Below are positions 16,939 through 25,852 of a stretch of 64,000 nt of DNA, one piece after another (within the stretch, counting starts at the first letter, position 1; each line of letters starts with the position of its first letter). Source of the stretch: RUG11462 sp045649405 (GTDB lineage Bacteria > Bacillota > Clostridia > Oscillospirales > Acutalibacteraceae); assembly GCA_045649405.1 (NCBI GenBank), contig JAZRPW010000023.1:1-64000 (forward strand). Reading direction: 5' to 3'. Made by a program: the position numbers and the translations under genes. Below the pieces are notes generated by a model, which saw only the letters and a program-made list of their open reading frames with translations, searched no databases and was not told where the DNA came from.

Positions 16939-19806
16939 ATGATGAGCGAAAGATTTTCAGTTGAAGATATTTTGAAAGAAGTCAAAGAAATAACAGGCGA
17001 ACATTATGTGCCTTCTTCTGTTGAGCCGGTAAAAAAAGCAGAAGAAGTTGAAACTCAAATCGATTTGTTTGAAGAGGTTGTAGAAACCAAAAATAAATTG
17101 GTTGAAGAAGTTGAAACTCCTGAAATCAATGTGGTTGAAAAAACAGCAGAAGAAAATCAAATCAATTTGTTTGAAGAGAAGAAAGAAGAGCCAACTGATT
17201 CGGATTTTTATGAACAAACAAAATCACGCAAGTCAGAATATGCCGACCTTTCTGCAGATGACTTTTTGGCTGCTATAAACAAAAAACTTTCTAGTGAATC
17301 AAAAGAAAAGGCAGAAATTGTTGACGGTTTTACCGTTGTTACAGAAGAGCCTGAACAAATAGTGGCAGAAACAATTGAAGAAGAAATTGAAAAAACTCAA
17401 ATTATTGATGAAATAAAGATTGAAGAAAAAGCAGAAACTGCAGAAACTTTAGATGAAACAGTTGTTTTTAACAAAGAAGAAGTTTTAGAAGCAGTTGCAA
17501 AAAAACCACAATCTGAAAATGAAGAAGACGATTCTGAAGTTACTGTTTACAAAGAACATAAACCAGAGCATCTTTTGAGTGCAGATGAAATTAAAAGTGG
17601 CGAAATGAAATCAAGCTTGGGCTTTAGACTTGGTAACAAACTTAAAGATTTGGCAAAAGGTGAAAACAATGATTTTGCCATTTTCAAGAAGCCAACCAAT
17701 GTTGAAACTGAAGAGCCAGTGCCACAAATTGAGGTTGTGCAAGAAATTCCTGAAGTTGAAGTTGCCGAAGAAAATCAAGAGTTTTTTGAAACACTAAGTG
17801 AGCAATATGAAGAAGAGCAAATTGCAAGCGATAACGAAGAAAAACAACCAGATGTTCTTGTTAATGAAATAGAATTAGAGTCAGAGAAAATCGAAGAAAT
17901 TCCTGTTGATGAAGTGTTCGCTGCCCCTATTGTTAATGACGCAGTTGACCTTGAAACAGAAGTTGTTAATACAAGTGATAACCGTTTTTCAAGAAAAACC
18001 AAAAGACAGGTTGAACAAGTAGAGTTTGATTATTCTGAAACAATGTATGGCGAAGATGAAGTGATTGATGATTACTGCAACATTGAAGATGAAGAAGCAG
18101 TTAGATATGATTTGGATATGAGTTTTAAAAGGGTTTCAAACCGTTTAACACTCACAATTGTTGCTTTCATTTTAAGTTTTGTTGTCAGCGTTTTGCCAGC
18201 AATGAACATTGATTTGTTGCCATTCATTTCTCCAACCGAAAACCTTACTGGATTTTTAATTGCAAATGCAGCAATTTTGGCATTCACTTTAATTGCAAAT
18301 GCAACTGGTTTCTTTAGTGGTTTGGGTGCATTTTTCTCGTTCAGAGCAAGTGCAGATTCTGCACTTTCATTTGCAAGCATTTTGGTTGCGCTTCAAAGTG
18401 GCTTGGCATTTGTGCCAGAATTTGGTGCAACTGTAGATGTAGCACCTTTCTTCACAACCGGTTTGATTTTTGCTTATATTTTGAATTTAATTGGCAAAAA
18501 ATCTATGGTTATGAGAATCAAGGCAAACTTTAGAATGGTTGCAACAACAGCAATCAAACAATCTTGCTTTATGGCAGATGAAAAGTTTAGCGAAATGTTA
18601 GAAAACGATGAGTTTATTGGCGCTCCTTACACTGCTGTTTCAAAGGGTACTTTGAACTTGCAAAATTACTTAAAAAATTCTTATTGCGAAGACCCTTCTG
18701 ACAACATTTCAAAATTGTTTGGTGTAATTTCACTTGTTGTTTGTGCAGTTGCTTTTGCATTTGTATATTTCACAACAAAAGATGTGATGAGTGGTTTGGC
18801 TTATGCTTGTGCAATTTCATTGCTTGCAACACCTGTTTGTGCAATTATTTCTGTTAACTCTCCAATTAAAAAAGCGGCAATGCACTTTAGACAGCAAGAC
18901 GGTCTTTTAACAAGTTATGCAACTGTTAAAGAGTTTTCTGATGTTGAATGTGTTGTTGTTGAAGCAGAAAAACTTTTCCCGGCAGGCAGTGTTGAAATGC
19001 AAAATCTTTCTGCTCTTGGCGATATTTCAATTGAAGATGTAATTTTGAAATCTGCAGCACTTACTGTTAACGCAGGTGGCCCACTTGCAGATGTGTTTGA
19101 TAAAATTATTGATGGCAGAAGAAAAATGTTGCCACCAGTTAGTGATATTGTTTATGAAGATGGTTTTGGCTTGACAGGTAATGTTGATGGCAAAATTGTT
19201 AGAATTGGTAATCGCAAATTTATGGATGCTTATGGCATTTATGGTTTGACAGATGAATTGCTTGAAGAAAAGGCAAAACGCGAAGGCTTGTTTATTGTTT
19301 ATTCTGCAATTGAAGATGAAGTTTGTGGAATGTTTATTCTCAAATACAAATCAATTGACCCTGACATTGAAGATGCGGTTTATAATTTAGTTGCAAATGG
19401 TGTGACATTGGCAATTAAAACTAATGACCCTAACATTACACCAGAATTGATTGAAACAGTTTTTGAAATTCCACAAGAATATGTTTTGGTAATGGAAGCA
19501 GGGACAACCCAGTGGTATGATGAAATATCAAGACCTTCTAAAAAAGCAGACAGTCTTTTGGCTTATGGTGGAAGATTTGCAACACTTGCTAATCTTATTA
19601 TTGCTTGTAAAAAAATTGAAACCAAAATTTCAGTAACAGCAATTGTGCAAACCATTCTTTATGTGGTTGGTTTTGGCTTTGCGTTGTTCTGTGCTATTTT
19701 AGGTAAAGGCTTTGAATTTATTAATACACAAAATGTTGTTTTGTATCAATTAGTGGTAACAATAATTACAATGTTCTTTTCATCTGTTGTTAAAAGAATA
19801 AAATAA
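16939..19806 (+). CDS. Acidic disordered region fused to a catalytically degenerate P-type ATPase-like membrane domain
   Basis: A 955-residue protein. Residues 1 to about 385 are very Glu-rich and low in complexity, with repeated QIDLFEE/QINLFEE blocks near 35 and 75, probably disordered. From about 395 there are membrane helices (about 400-420, 430-455, 460-475, 485-510, then 590-610, 620-640) and at the C-terminus two more (about 895-920 and 930-950), the topology of a P-type ATPase. LLATP at 628-632 matches the conserved membrane motif. But the phosphorylation site DKTGT is replaced by EAEKL at 675-679, TGD by TND at 828-830, and the GDGxND motif is not found. The nucleotide-domain pattern GFGLTGxVDG...IGN (742-758) survives. 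It is therefore probably not an ion pump, but a pseudoenzyme of unknown role (inference). No frameshift is seen. It is flanked by rlmB and an LCP-like gene. Confidence 0.72.
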   Translation: MMSERFSVEDILKEVKEITGEHYVPSSVEPVKKAEEVETQIDLFEEVVETKNKLVEEVETPEINVVEKTAEENQINLFEEKKEEPTDSDFYEQTKSRKSEYADLSADDFLAAINKKLSSESKEKAEIVDGFTVVTEEPEQIVAETIEEEIEKTQIIDEIKIEEKAETAETLDETVVFNKEEVLEAVAKKPQSENEEDDSEVTVYKEHKPEHLLSADEIKSGEMKSSLGFRLGNKLKDLAKGENNDFAIFKKPTNVETEEPVPQIEVVQEIPEVEVAEENQEFFETLSEQYEEEQIASDNEEKQPDVLVNEIELESEKIEEIPVDEVFAAPIVNDAVDLETEVVNTSDNRFSRKTKRQVEQVEFDYSETMYGEDEVIDDYCNIEDEEAVRYDLDMSFKRVSNRLTLTIVAFILSFVVSVLPAMNIDLLPFISPTENLTGFLIANAAILAFTLIANATGFFSGLGAFFSFRASADSALSFASILVALQSGLAFVPEFGATVDVAPFFTTGLIFAYILNLIGKKSMVMRIKANFRMVATTAIKQSCFMADEKFSEMLENDEFIGAPYTAVSKGTLNLQNYLKNSYCEDPSDNISKLFGVISLVVCAVAFAFVYFTTKDVMSGLAYACAISLLATPVCAIISVNSPIKKAAMHFRQQDGLLTSYATVKEFSDVECVVVEAEKLFPAGSVEMQNLSALGDISIEDVILKSAALTVNAGGPLADVFDKIIDGRRKMLPPVSDIVYEDGFGLTGNVDGKIVRIGNRKFMDAYGIYGLTDELLEEKAKREGLFIVYSAIEDEVCGMFILKYKSIDPDIEDAVYNLVANGVTLAIKTNDPNITPELIETVFEIPQEYVLVMEAGTTQWYDEISRPSKKADSLLAYGGRFATLANLIIACKKIETKISVTAIVQTILYVVGFGFALFCAILGKGFEFINTQNVVLYQLVVTIITMFFSSVVKRIK

Positions 19807-19826
19807 ACAGAAAGGCAAATAATTTA

Positions 19827-20702
19827 ATGTCGTTAAACAAATCTTATTACAGTGCAACCGAAAATGATAATAAATATACAGCGCTTAAAATTGTTTTGAG
19901 TTTGTGCTTGGTTGCTTTGGTTGTTTTGGGTGCAGTTTTTACCTATAATTATGCATCAAAACAAATAAAACTAAATCAAATCGACACAGAAATTGGAAGT
20001 CAAAGCAGTCAGTCTATTATAAATGTTTTGGTTTGCGTTTTAGATAAAGACAATAAAAATCTTGACCCAAAATTTACTCTTGTTGGTTTTGATAATGACT
20101 CGCAGACAATAACTGTTGGTGAAATTCCTGCGAATGAAACAATTGTTGGCAAGGAAAAGAAATTAAGCGCAAAAGGGCATTTTGAATACGGCGGTGCAAG
20201 ATATTTAAGAGATGCAATTGTTAATCATTATGGCATTGTTGTTCAAAAATATATTAGTGCAAGTTTGCCAGAGGTTGAGACTTTTGTTGACAAATTAGGT
20301 GGCGTTAATTACAACATCAAACAAACTATGCAGTTTGCAAACCAAGAAGGCAATTTGATTACAAACTTGGTAAAAGGCAAACAAAAATTGAATGGTAATC
20401 AATATTGTCAGTTTTTAAGATATGATAAATGGGAATCTGCAAAACAAAAACGCCAAAACAGAGAAGACTTGTTGGCAACTTTGTTGAATGAGCATATTGC
20501 AGAGTTTGACAGCGAAACAATATTGAAAATTTACAAAAGCGTTGCAAACAAAATTGACACCGACATTTCAATTGTTGAAATGAATGATTTTAGCATTGAT
20601 TTTGCGTCTTTTTTAGATGCAACAAACCCTGTGATTTGCGCAGATATTGACTATTCTGATAGCGAAATTTCTCGTGCGCTAATTAAAAAAATGTATGAAT
20701 AA
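19827..20702 (+). CDS. LytR-CpsA-Psr (LCP)-like protein, probably degenerate
   Basis: A 291-residue protein with a short cytoplasmic N-terminus, one membrane anchor (about 22-43) and an extracytoplasmic domain. The LCP fold is suggested by YGGARYLRDAIVNHYGIVVQ near 121-140, FVDKLGGVNYNI near 152-163, and the LNGNQYCQFLRY...KQKRQNRE block near 190-215, which corresponds to the LCP HLNGxQALxYxRxRxxxxDxxRxxRQ region. The usual SIPRD motif reads EIPAN (99-103), so the Arg and Asp that bind pyrophosphate in active LCP ligases are absent. LCP enzymes attach glycopolymers to peptidoglycan; this one may bind without catalysing. It follows the degenerate ATPase by 20 bp, so they are likely co-expressed. 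Confidence 0.65.
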   Translation: MSLNKSYYSATENDNKYTALKIVLSLCLVALVVLGAVFTYNYASKQIKLNQIDTEIGSQSSQSIINVLVCVLDKDNKNLDPKFTLVGFDNDSQTITVGEIPANETIVGKEKKLSAKGHFEYGGARYLRDAIVNHYGIVVQKYISASLPEVETFVDKLGGVNYNIKQTMQFANQEGNLITNLVKGKQKLNGNQYCQFLRYDKWESAKQKRQNREDLLATLLNEHIAEFDSETILKIYKSVANKIDTDISIVEMNDFSIDFASFLDATNPVICADIDYSDSEISRALIKKMYE

Positions 20703-20708
20703 ATTTAG

Positions 20709-20735
20709 AACCCGATAGAAAATATCGGGTTTTTT
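20709..20735 (+). terminator. Terminator ending the rlmB operon
   Basis: AACCCGATA / TATCGGGTT stem, loop GAAAA, followed by six T's. Confidence 0.9.
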
Positions 20736-20736
20736 C

Positions 20737-20765
20737 TTGACAAATAATTACAAAAAATGTATAAT
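20737..20765 (+). promoter_or_regulatory. Consensus promoter TTGACA-17-TATAAT
   Basis: Perfect -35 (20737-20742) and -10 (20760-20765) hexamers with 17 bp spacing, starting two bases after the preceding T-tract. A strong vegetative promoter for the secreted protein gene at 20794. Confidence 0.88.
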
Positions 20766-20793
20766 TATTACAAATTGAAAGGAGATTTTCACA

Positions 20794-22158
20794 ATGAAAA
20801 AAGTTTTAAGTTTAATTTTAGCAGTAATTATTGGTGTTAGTGCGTTATCTTGCGGTACAATTGCTGTATCTGCTGACACAAATGCAACATTTGGTAAAGA
20901 TTATGTTCATAATTACACTTCAAATGATTGCAAAGGAACACTCACTGTTCCAGGCAACGGTATTGTAACAGTTGAAGTTACTTTGCCAAGAACAGAATAT
21001 GGCGACCGTTATGTTGAATTGTATGTTTATAAAGGTTCTGAAGCTTTAGTTAGTGGCGAATATATAGATGCAGACGGCAAATATTATTTGTTCTTAGCTG
21101 CAGGTACTTACACATATAATTTTGAGACTTATTCTTATGATTCTATTGTATCACCATTAAAATACAAATTCACTTTCCAAGAGAGTTTTAACAATCTTGT
21201 AAGACCAATTTCTTTTGGCACAACCTACACACATACATACAATGTTGAAAACTGCTATAATTCATTTACATTGAGTGAAGACAGCACAGTAACATTTGAT
21301 TTAACACAACCTTTGAACTACAAAGGTCAAGCAGAATATGCAAAATTGTATATTTATGATATGAATAATGCTGGCAAAGAAATTTGGAGCAAATCACACA
21401 ATACAGATGAAGCTTATAATTATACTCAAACAGTAAGACTTGCAAAAGGTAATTATAAATTTGATTATAACGCATTCGTATATGGAACTGATTATTTTGC
21501 AGACCAAAATGAACTTGTAACTGCATCTTTTACAGTTACAGCTACACCTGCAACTGCTCCAAAAGCACCTCATATTACTCAAACAGTAGAAGAAACTAAA
21601 TATAGCACATTTACAAGTTATGATGTTGATGCTTTGTTTGCTGATGACCCTGAATATGACGGTGTTGAATTGTGGACAAAAACAAACAACGGCAAATGGG
21701 TGCTTGAAGACTCTGCAACAAACTCTGAATATTACAGACACACTAAAGTTTCAATTTATGTATCTGGTAGTTCACATTATGTAGTTTATTACAAAGTAAG
21801 AGCTTATTCTATCTATGGTGCAAACAAGAAATATAGTGCTTTTTCAAACATTCTTTACACAAAAACTTCTTTGAAACCAAGCAAACCAATTGGTTATGCA
21901 ACTGGTTTGAAAAAATCAGTAAAACTTTCTTGGTCTAAGCCTGGTGATGTTGATGGTTATGTTATCTATCGTTCAACAAAGAAAAACAAGGGTTATAAAA
22001 AGATTGCAACTGTAAAAGGCGCTTCAAAAACTACATTTAAAAACAAAAAATTAAAAGCCAAGAAAACTTATTATTATAAAATTAAATCTTACAAAATTAT
22101 TGATAATGTAAAAATTTACAGTTCTTATAGCACACCAATTCAAGTTAAAACAAAATAG
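20794..22158 (+). CDS. Secreted protein with two beta-sandwich repeats and FN3-like C-terminus
   Basis: A 454-residue exported protein: signal peptide 1-28 (ending VSADT), two repeats of about 115 residues beginning FGKDYVHNYT (about 33) and FGTTYTHTYN (about 146), which resemble bacterial pre-peptidase C-terminal-like sandwiches. A fibronectin-III-type pair follows from about 265, the second running from about 365 (KPSKPIGYATGLKKSVKLSW) to the end (YSTPIQVKTK). No enzyme motif or anchor is visible. The strong promoter and GGAGAT ribosome binding site suggest abundant expression. Function unknown; surface or matrix role inferred. Confidence 0.75.
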   Translation: MKKVLSLILAVIIGVSALSCGTIAVSADTNATFGKDYVHNYTSNDCKGTLTVPGNGIVTVEVTLPRTEYGDRYVELYVYKGSEALVSGEYIDADGKYYLFLAAGTYTYNFETYSYDSIVSPLKYKFTFQESFNNLVRPISFGTTYTHTYNVENCYNSFTLSEDSTVTFDLTQPLNYKGQAEYAKLYIYDMNNAGKEIWSKSHNTDEAYNYTQTVRLAKGNYKFDYNAFVYGTDYFADQNELVTASFTVTATPATAPKAPHITQTVEETKYSTFTSYDVDALFADDPEYDGVELWTKTNNGKWVLEDSATNSEYYRHTKVSIYVSGSSHYVVYYKVRAYSIYGANKKYSAFSNILYTKTSLKPSKPIGYATGLKKSVKLSWSKPGDVDGYVIYRSTKKNKGYKKIATVKGASKTTFKNKKLKAKKTYYYKIKSYKIIDNVKIYSSYSTPIQVKTK

Positions 22159-22165
22159 AACACAA

Positions 22166-22207
22166 AAACCTCTTATGGCTTAAAACCATAAGAGGTTTCT
22201 TTTTTTA
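22166..22207. terminator. Bidirectional terminator between convergent genes
   Basis: Stem AAACCTCTTATGG / CCATAAGAGGTTT, loop CTTAAAA, with A-run upstream and T-run downstream. The T-run at 22202-22206 overlaps the stop codon of the convergent small gene. Confidence 0.85.
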
Positions 22208-22381
22208 TTTTAGCATGTAAGAAACATTGTCCATAAAGTCAGAGACTGTTTTTACTGCGTTACTGATTTTTCTTTTTGTGCTTTTGGTGTTTTTCATTGT
22301 GCTAACTGCGGCGACAGCTACCACCCCAAGTGCAGCTCCTGTGCCAACACCCTTTATAAAACTTGACATTTTGTTTTGCAT
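22205..22381 (-). CDS. Small YtxH-like protein (58 residues)
   Basis: A short frame on the minus strand: ATG at 22381, stop at 22205-22207. The protein begins MQNKMSSFIKGVGTGAALGV, has a glycine/alanine/valine-rich hydrophobic helix (about 10-27), then a basic stretch (KNTKSTKRKIS) and an amphipathic C-terminus. AAAAGGAG lies at good distance upstream. Layout (one hydrophobic helix, then helical tail) resembles small YtxH-type proteins, but the match is by shape only. Codon use and ribosome binding site support a real gene. It is convergent with the secreted protein gene. Confidence 0.65.
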   Translation of the reverse strand: MQNKMSSFIKGVGTGAALGVVAVAAVSTMKNTKSTKRKISNAVKTVSDFMDNVSYMLK

Positions 22382-22518
22382 AAAAATCTCCTTTTAACTC
22401 TTTTTAATATTATTTTGTATTTTTAAAAGGAAAAAATACATCAAAATTTTTGGTTGTATTGAAAGTAAAAAATGTAAAATTTTGTTGAAATTGCCATAAC
22501 AAAAATCGAATTTTTATC

Positions 22519-22547
22519 TTGAATTTTTTATCAAAAAGTAGTATAAT
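22519..22547 (+). promoter_or_regulatory. Promoter TTGAAT-17-TATAAT with structured leader
   Basis: -35 at 22519-22524, -10 at 22542-22547. The predicted leader (from about 22554) can fold with GAAATC (22561-22566) against GATTTC (22589-22594) and CCC against GGG inside, before the GAGAGG ribosome binding site. It drives the two large secreted-protein genes. The stretch 22382-22518 is A/T-rich with no other feature seen. Confidence 0.75.
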
Positions 22548-22626
22548 AGTTTCGTATATCGAAATCTCCCTTGCCTGGGGTTGATTTTGATTTCAAAAAT
22601 CTTTTGTTAAAGAGAGGAAAAAAGAA

Positions 22627-25600
22627 ATGAATTTTAAGAAAACATTCAAAAGAACATTAGCAGTATTAATATGTTTTATGTTAGTACTCACAAGCTTTCA
22701 GTTTGTAGCAAGTGCTGATGCAAATCTCAGCCTTGACAAAACTGAATACAATTTAGGCGATGAAATTAAAGTAACTGCAAAGGGTTCTGGCGACCAATGG
22801 GTTGGTCTTTTCAACGCAGATGATATTCCTTCAGAAAATTGCGGTTCTTATTTCTGGTACTATGTTGCTAAAGATGGCTATGTTTCAGGCGAAACTTATG
22901 TTATTCAAAACCAACAAGTCAACGCAAATAAAGGTTCTTTGCTTCCAGGTGAATACAAAGTTTGTTTGTTTGCAGATGAAGGTTACACAATTGTTGAAAC
23001 AGTTAAATTCACAATCACAGGCAATGTTGATGCAACTGCTGGATTTACTACAGATAAGACCGTATATGGTTTAGGCGAACCTATTATGGTTACAGCTTTG
23101 TCTTTCGGCAAAAACTGGATTGGTATTTATGAAAAGGGTACTGCTGTAGCTCAAGCAAACCCTTCAATTTATTGGATGTATACATCAGACAGTAATGGCG
23201 AACCTTTCGAACTTCAACAAGGTTTTCGTGGTAGAAAAAATTATGACTATTCAGATGGTAATTTTGCAGGTCTTCCAGCAGGCGAATATGATCTTGTTTA
23301 TTGCTTGAACGATGATTATATGGAATACGAAAGAAAAACAATTACTATTAAAGAAATTGTTTTAGATGACCTTAAAACTGATAAAACTGCTTACACTGAA
23401 GGCGAAAACGTATTAGTAACAGCAGGTGGTGTAAACGGTCAAAAGGTTGCAATTTATCACAAAGATGATGAATTAGATGCAACACCTGTTTATGAATACA
23501 CACTTTCAAATGACTCAAACAACAAAGAAGTTGCCGTTTCAAATCTTACATACGGCGCTTACAAAGTAGTTTTGTTTAGAAATGATGGTTCAGTTGCAGG
23601 AACAGTTTATTTTGCTGTTTCAAAAAGACCTTTTGATGAGGTTTTGACACCAGAAGAAAACGTTGCACAAACTGGTGCAAACGGTTTGCTTTCAACTGAC
23701 AAATTGCAATACAAAGTTGGCGAACCAATTATGGTTGCAACAAATGTAAGTGAAGAACAAGCAGCAAACAAAGCATGGGTTGGTATTGTTCCAATGGGCA
23801 GTGTTCCAACACCAGGTGGTACAGTTGCTTCTTACTGGCACTATGTAAATGATGAAAAATTCGGCGCACAAAATGGTACTCCATTTAACATCTTTTTGGG
23901 TAACTCAGACAACGAACAATACCAAGGTTACACACCAGTAACAACTGGTTATTACGACATCATCTTGTTCGCAAATGATGGTTATGAAATCTTAGACAAA
24001 GTAACAATTGCAAGATATTCTCCTGAAGATGTTGAAATTAGCTTGACAATGGACAAAACAACCTACACAGAAGGTGAAAGCATTTATGTAACAGCTTCAT
24101 CTCCACATTACTATGCTTGGGTTGGTATTTATAGAGCAGACGTTGCTCCTGGTCCAGAACTTGCAATTTACTGGTACTGGGTTGATTACTCAAATGCTAT
24201 TCCAAAAGATGTATTCAATTGTGCAATAGCAGAAGGTAGTGCAATTGGTGCAGGCGACTACAAGGCAGTATTGTTCAATGACGATGGTTATTCAGCTATT
24301 GCAGATGTAGTTTACTTCACAGTTAAACCAATGGACATTTCTAACACAACATTTGACTTCTCAGTAAATGGTCAAGATGTTGAAAATGGTGCTTATATTG
24401 AAATCAAAGAAGGCGACCAAATCATTGTAAAACCTTTCGCAGAAGGTGATGCAATCGGCTATTCTTGGATTGGTGTTTACAACGCACAATTAGGTGCAGA
24501 CACTGACTTCTCACAACTTAAATCAGTTAACTGGCAATACATTACAGATTGTAACGGCGAAGACTGGGATGTTACAAAAGACCTTAAATTAGGCGAAAAC
24601 ACAGTTGTTCTTTTCACAAACAGTGGTTACAGCTCAATTGCTAAATATGTTTGGATTTATGTTGAAAGAGAAGACGTTGAAACAAAAGAAGTTATTACAG
24701 AAGCTACATGTACAGAAGCTGGTGTAATTCATTATATTTATGCTGACGGTACAGAAGAAAATGTAGTTATTATGCCACTTGGTCACAACTTTGTTGGCGA
24801 CGAAAAGGTTGAAGCAACACCAGACAGTCTTGGTGGTGTTAAAAAGAAATGTACAAGATGTGGCATTGAAGATGTTGTTGACACTTACAAATTTGACATT
24901 TCAAAAGCAGAAATCACAGTTTCAAATTGTGGTAAAGAAAATAATCCAGAAATCACTGTTGTTTACAACGGTCAAACATTGGAAAAAGACAAACATTATA
25001 TTGTTGAACTTTCAGGCGACGCAAACCCAAGAGTTGCGAGAATTATCGGTACAAACACATGTGGCGGTATTGTTGAAAAAACATATGAAGTTATTGTTCG
25101 TGATTTGTATGATGCTGAAATTACAGTTGGCAACGCAATTTACACTGGTAAAGCAGTAACTCCTGCAGTAAGCGTTGTTTATGGCGGTAAAACATTGGTT
25201 GAAAATGTTGATTACACATTGAAATATGCAGATAACGTTACTGTTGGTTATGGTAAAGTTACAGTTGTTGGTATTGGCGATTATGAAGGCAGTGTTGATA
25301 AAACATTCGAAATTAAAACACTCGCTAAATTAGGTATTAGCATTAAATTGTCAAAAACTAAATTTGTTTACAATGGTAAAGCTCAAAAACCAAAAGTAAC
25401 AGTTAAAGTTAAAGGCAAGAAAATGGCAACAGATAAATACAGTGTTAAATTTGCAGCTGGTAGCAAAAAAGTTGGCAAATACTCTGTTGAAATTACAATT
25501 AATGGCGACTACTCAGGCACAATTGTAAAAACTTATGTAATTAATCCAAAAGCACCAAAACTTAAAGGTGTTAAAGCAGGCAAAAAAGCAGTAACAGTTA

Positions 25601-25833
25601 AATGGGCAAAAGTTGCTAAAGAAATTAGCGGTTATCAAATTGCTTATTCAACTAAAAAGAACTTCAAAAAGAGTGTTGTTGTTAAAGTAACAAGCAAAAA
25701 AGCTGTTACAAAAACAATTAAGAAACTTAAAGCAAACACAAAATATTTTGTTAGAATTAGAACATTCAAAAAGGTTGGTAAAACAACATTTAAATCTGCT
25801 TGGTCAAAAGCAAAATCTATTAAAACAAAATAG
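22627..25833 (+). CDS. Large secreted protein with six WVGIY-type Ig-like repeats
   Basis: A 1068-residue exported protein. Signal peptide 1-31 (ending ASADAN). Six repeats of about 100-115 residues start near 34, 138, 250, 355, 475 and 575; each reads roughly xTDKTxYxxGEPIxVTA, then WVGIY, an aromatic SIYWYW-like strand, and GxYxxxLFxDDGYxxVxxVxFTV. The third is the most divergent. Then a Cys-pair module (CTEAG...GHNF...CTRCG, about 690-750), a region with two MBG-like sandwich domains (YTGKAVTPAVSVVYGG near 840; YNGKAQKPKVTVKVKG near 917), and an FN3-like C-terminus from about 975 ending WSKAKSIKTK. No enzyme motif seen. Likely a surface or secreted adhesin/matrix protein (inference). Only 19 bp separate it from the next gene. 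Confidence 0.78.
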   Translation: MNFKKTFKRTLAVLICFMLVLTSFQFVASADANLSLDKTEYNLGDEIKVTAKGSGDQWVGLFNADDIPSENCGSYFWYYVAKDGYVSGETYVIQNQQVNANKGSLLPGEYKVCLFADEGYTIVETVKFTITGNVDATAGFTTDKTVYGLGEPIMVTALSFGKNWIGIYEKGTAVAQANPSIYWMYTSDSNGEPFELQQGFRGRKNYDYSDGNFAGLPAGEYDLVYCLNDDYMEYERKTITIKEIVLDDLKTDKTAYTEGENVLVTAGGVNGQKVAIYHKDDELDATPVYEYTLSNDSNNKEVAVSNLTYGAYKVVLFRNDGSVAGTVYFAVSKRPFDEVLTPEENVAQTGANGLLSTDKLQYKVGEPIMVATNVSEEQAANKAWVGIVPMGSVPTPGGTVASYWHYVNDEKFGAQNGTPFNIFLGNSDNEQYQGYTPVTTGYYDIILFANDGYEILDKVTIARYSPEDVEISLTMDKTTYTEGESIYVTASSPHYYAWVGIYRADVAPGPELAIYWYWVDYSNAIPKDVFNCAIAEGSAIGAGDYKAVLFNDDGYSAIADVVYFTVKPMDISNTTFDFSVNGQDVENGAYIEIKEGDQIIVKPFAEGDAIGYSWIGVYNAQLGADTDFSQLKSVNWQYITDCNGEDWDVTKDLKLGENTVVLFTNSGYSSIAKYVWIYVEREDVETKEVITEATCTEAGVIHYIYADGTEENVVIMPLGHNFVGDEKVEATPDSLGGVKKKCTRCGIEDVVDTYKFDISKAEITVSNCGKENNPEITVVYNGQTLEKDKHYIVELSGDANPRVARIIGTNTCGGIVEKTYEVIVRDLYDAEITVGNAIYTGKAVTPAVSVVYGGKTLVENVDYTLKYADNVTVGYGKVTVVGIGDYEGSVDKTFEIKTLAKLGISIKLSKTKFVYNGKAQKPKVTVKVKGKKMATDKYSVKFAAGSKKVGKYSVEITINGDYSGTIVKTYVINPKAPKLKGVKAGKKAVTVKWAKVAKEISGYQIAYSTKKNFKKSVVVKVTSKKAVTKTIKKLKANTKYFVRIRTFKKVGKTTFKSAWSKAKSIKTK

Positions 25834-25852
25834 TTTTCAGGAGTATTAATTT

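Noticed and set aside
16939..19806. Frameshift or broken ATPase explanation
   Set aside because: One frame runs through the whole gene, and the conserved segments before and after the missing motif are in the same frame.
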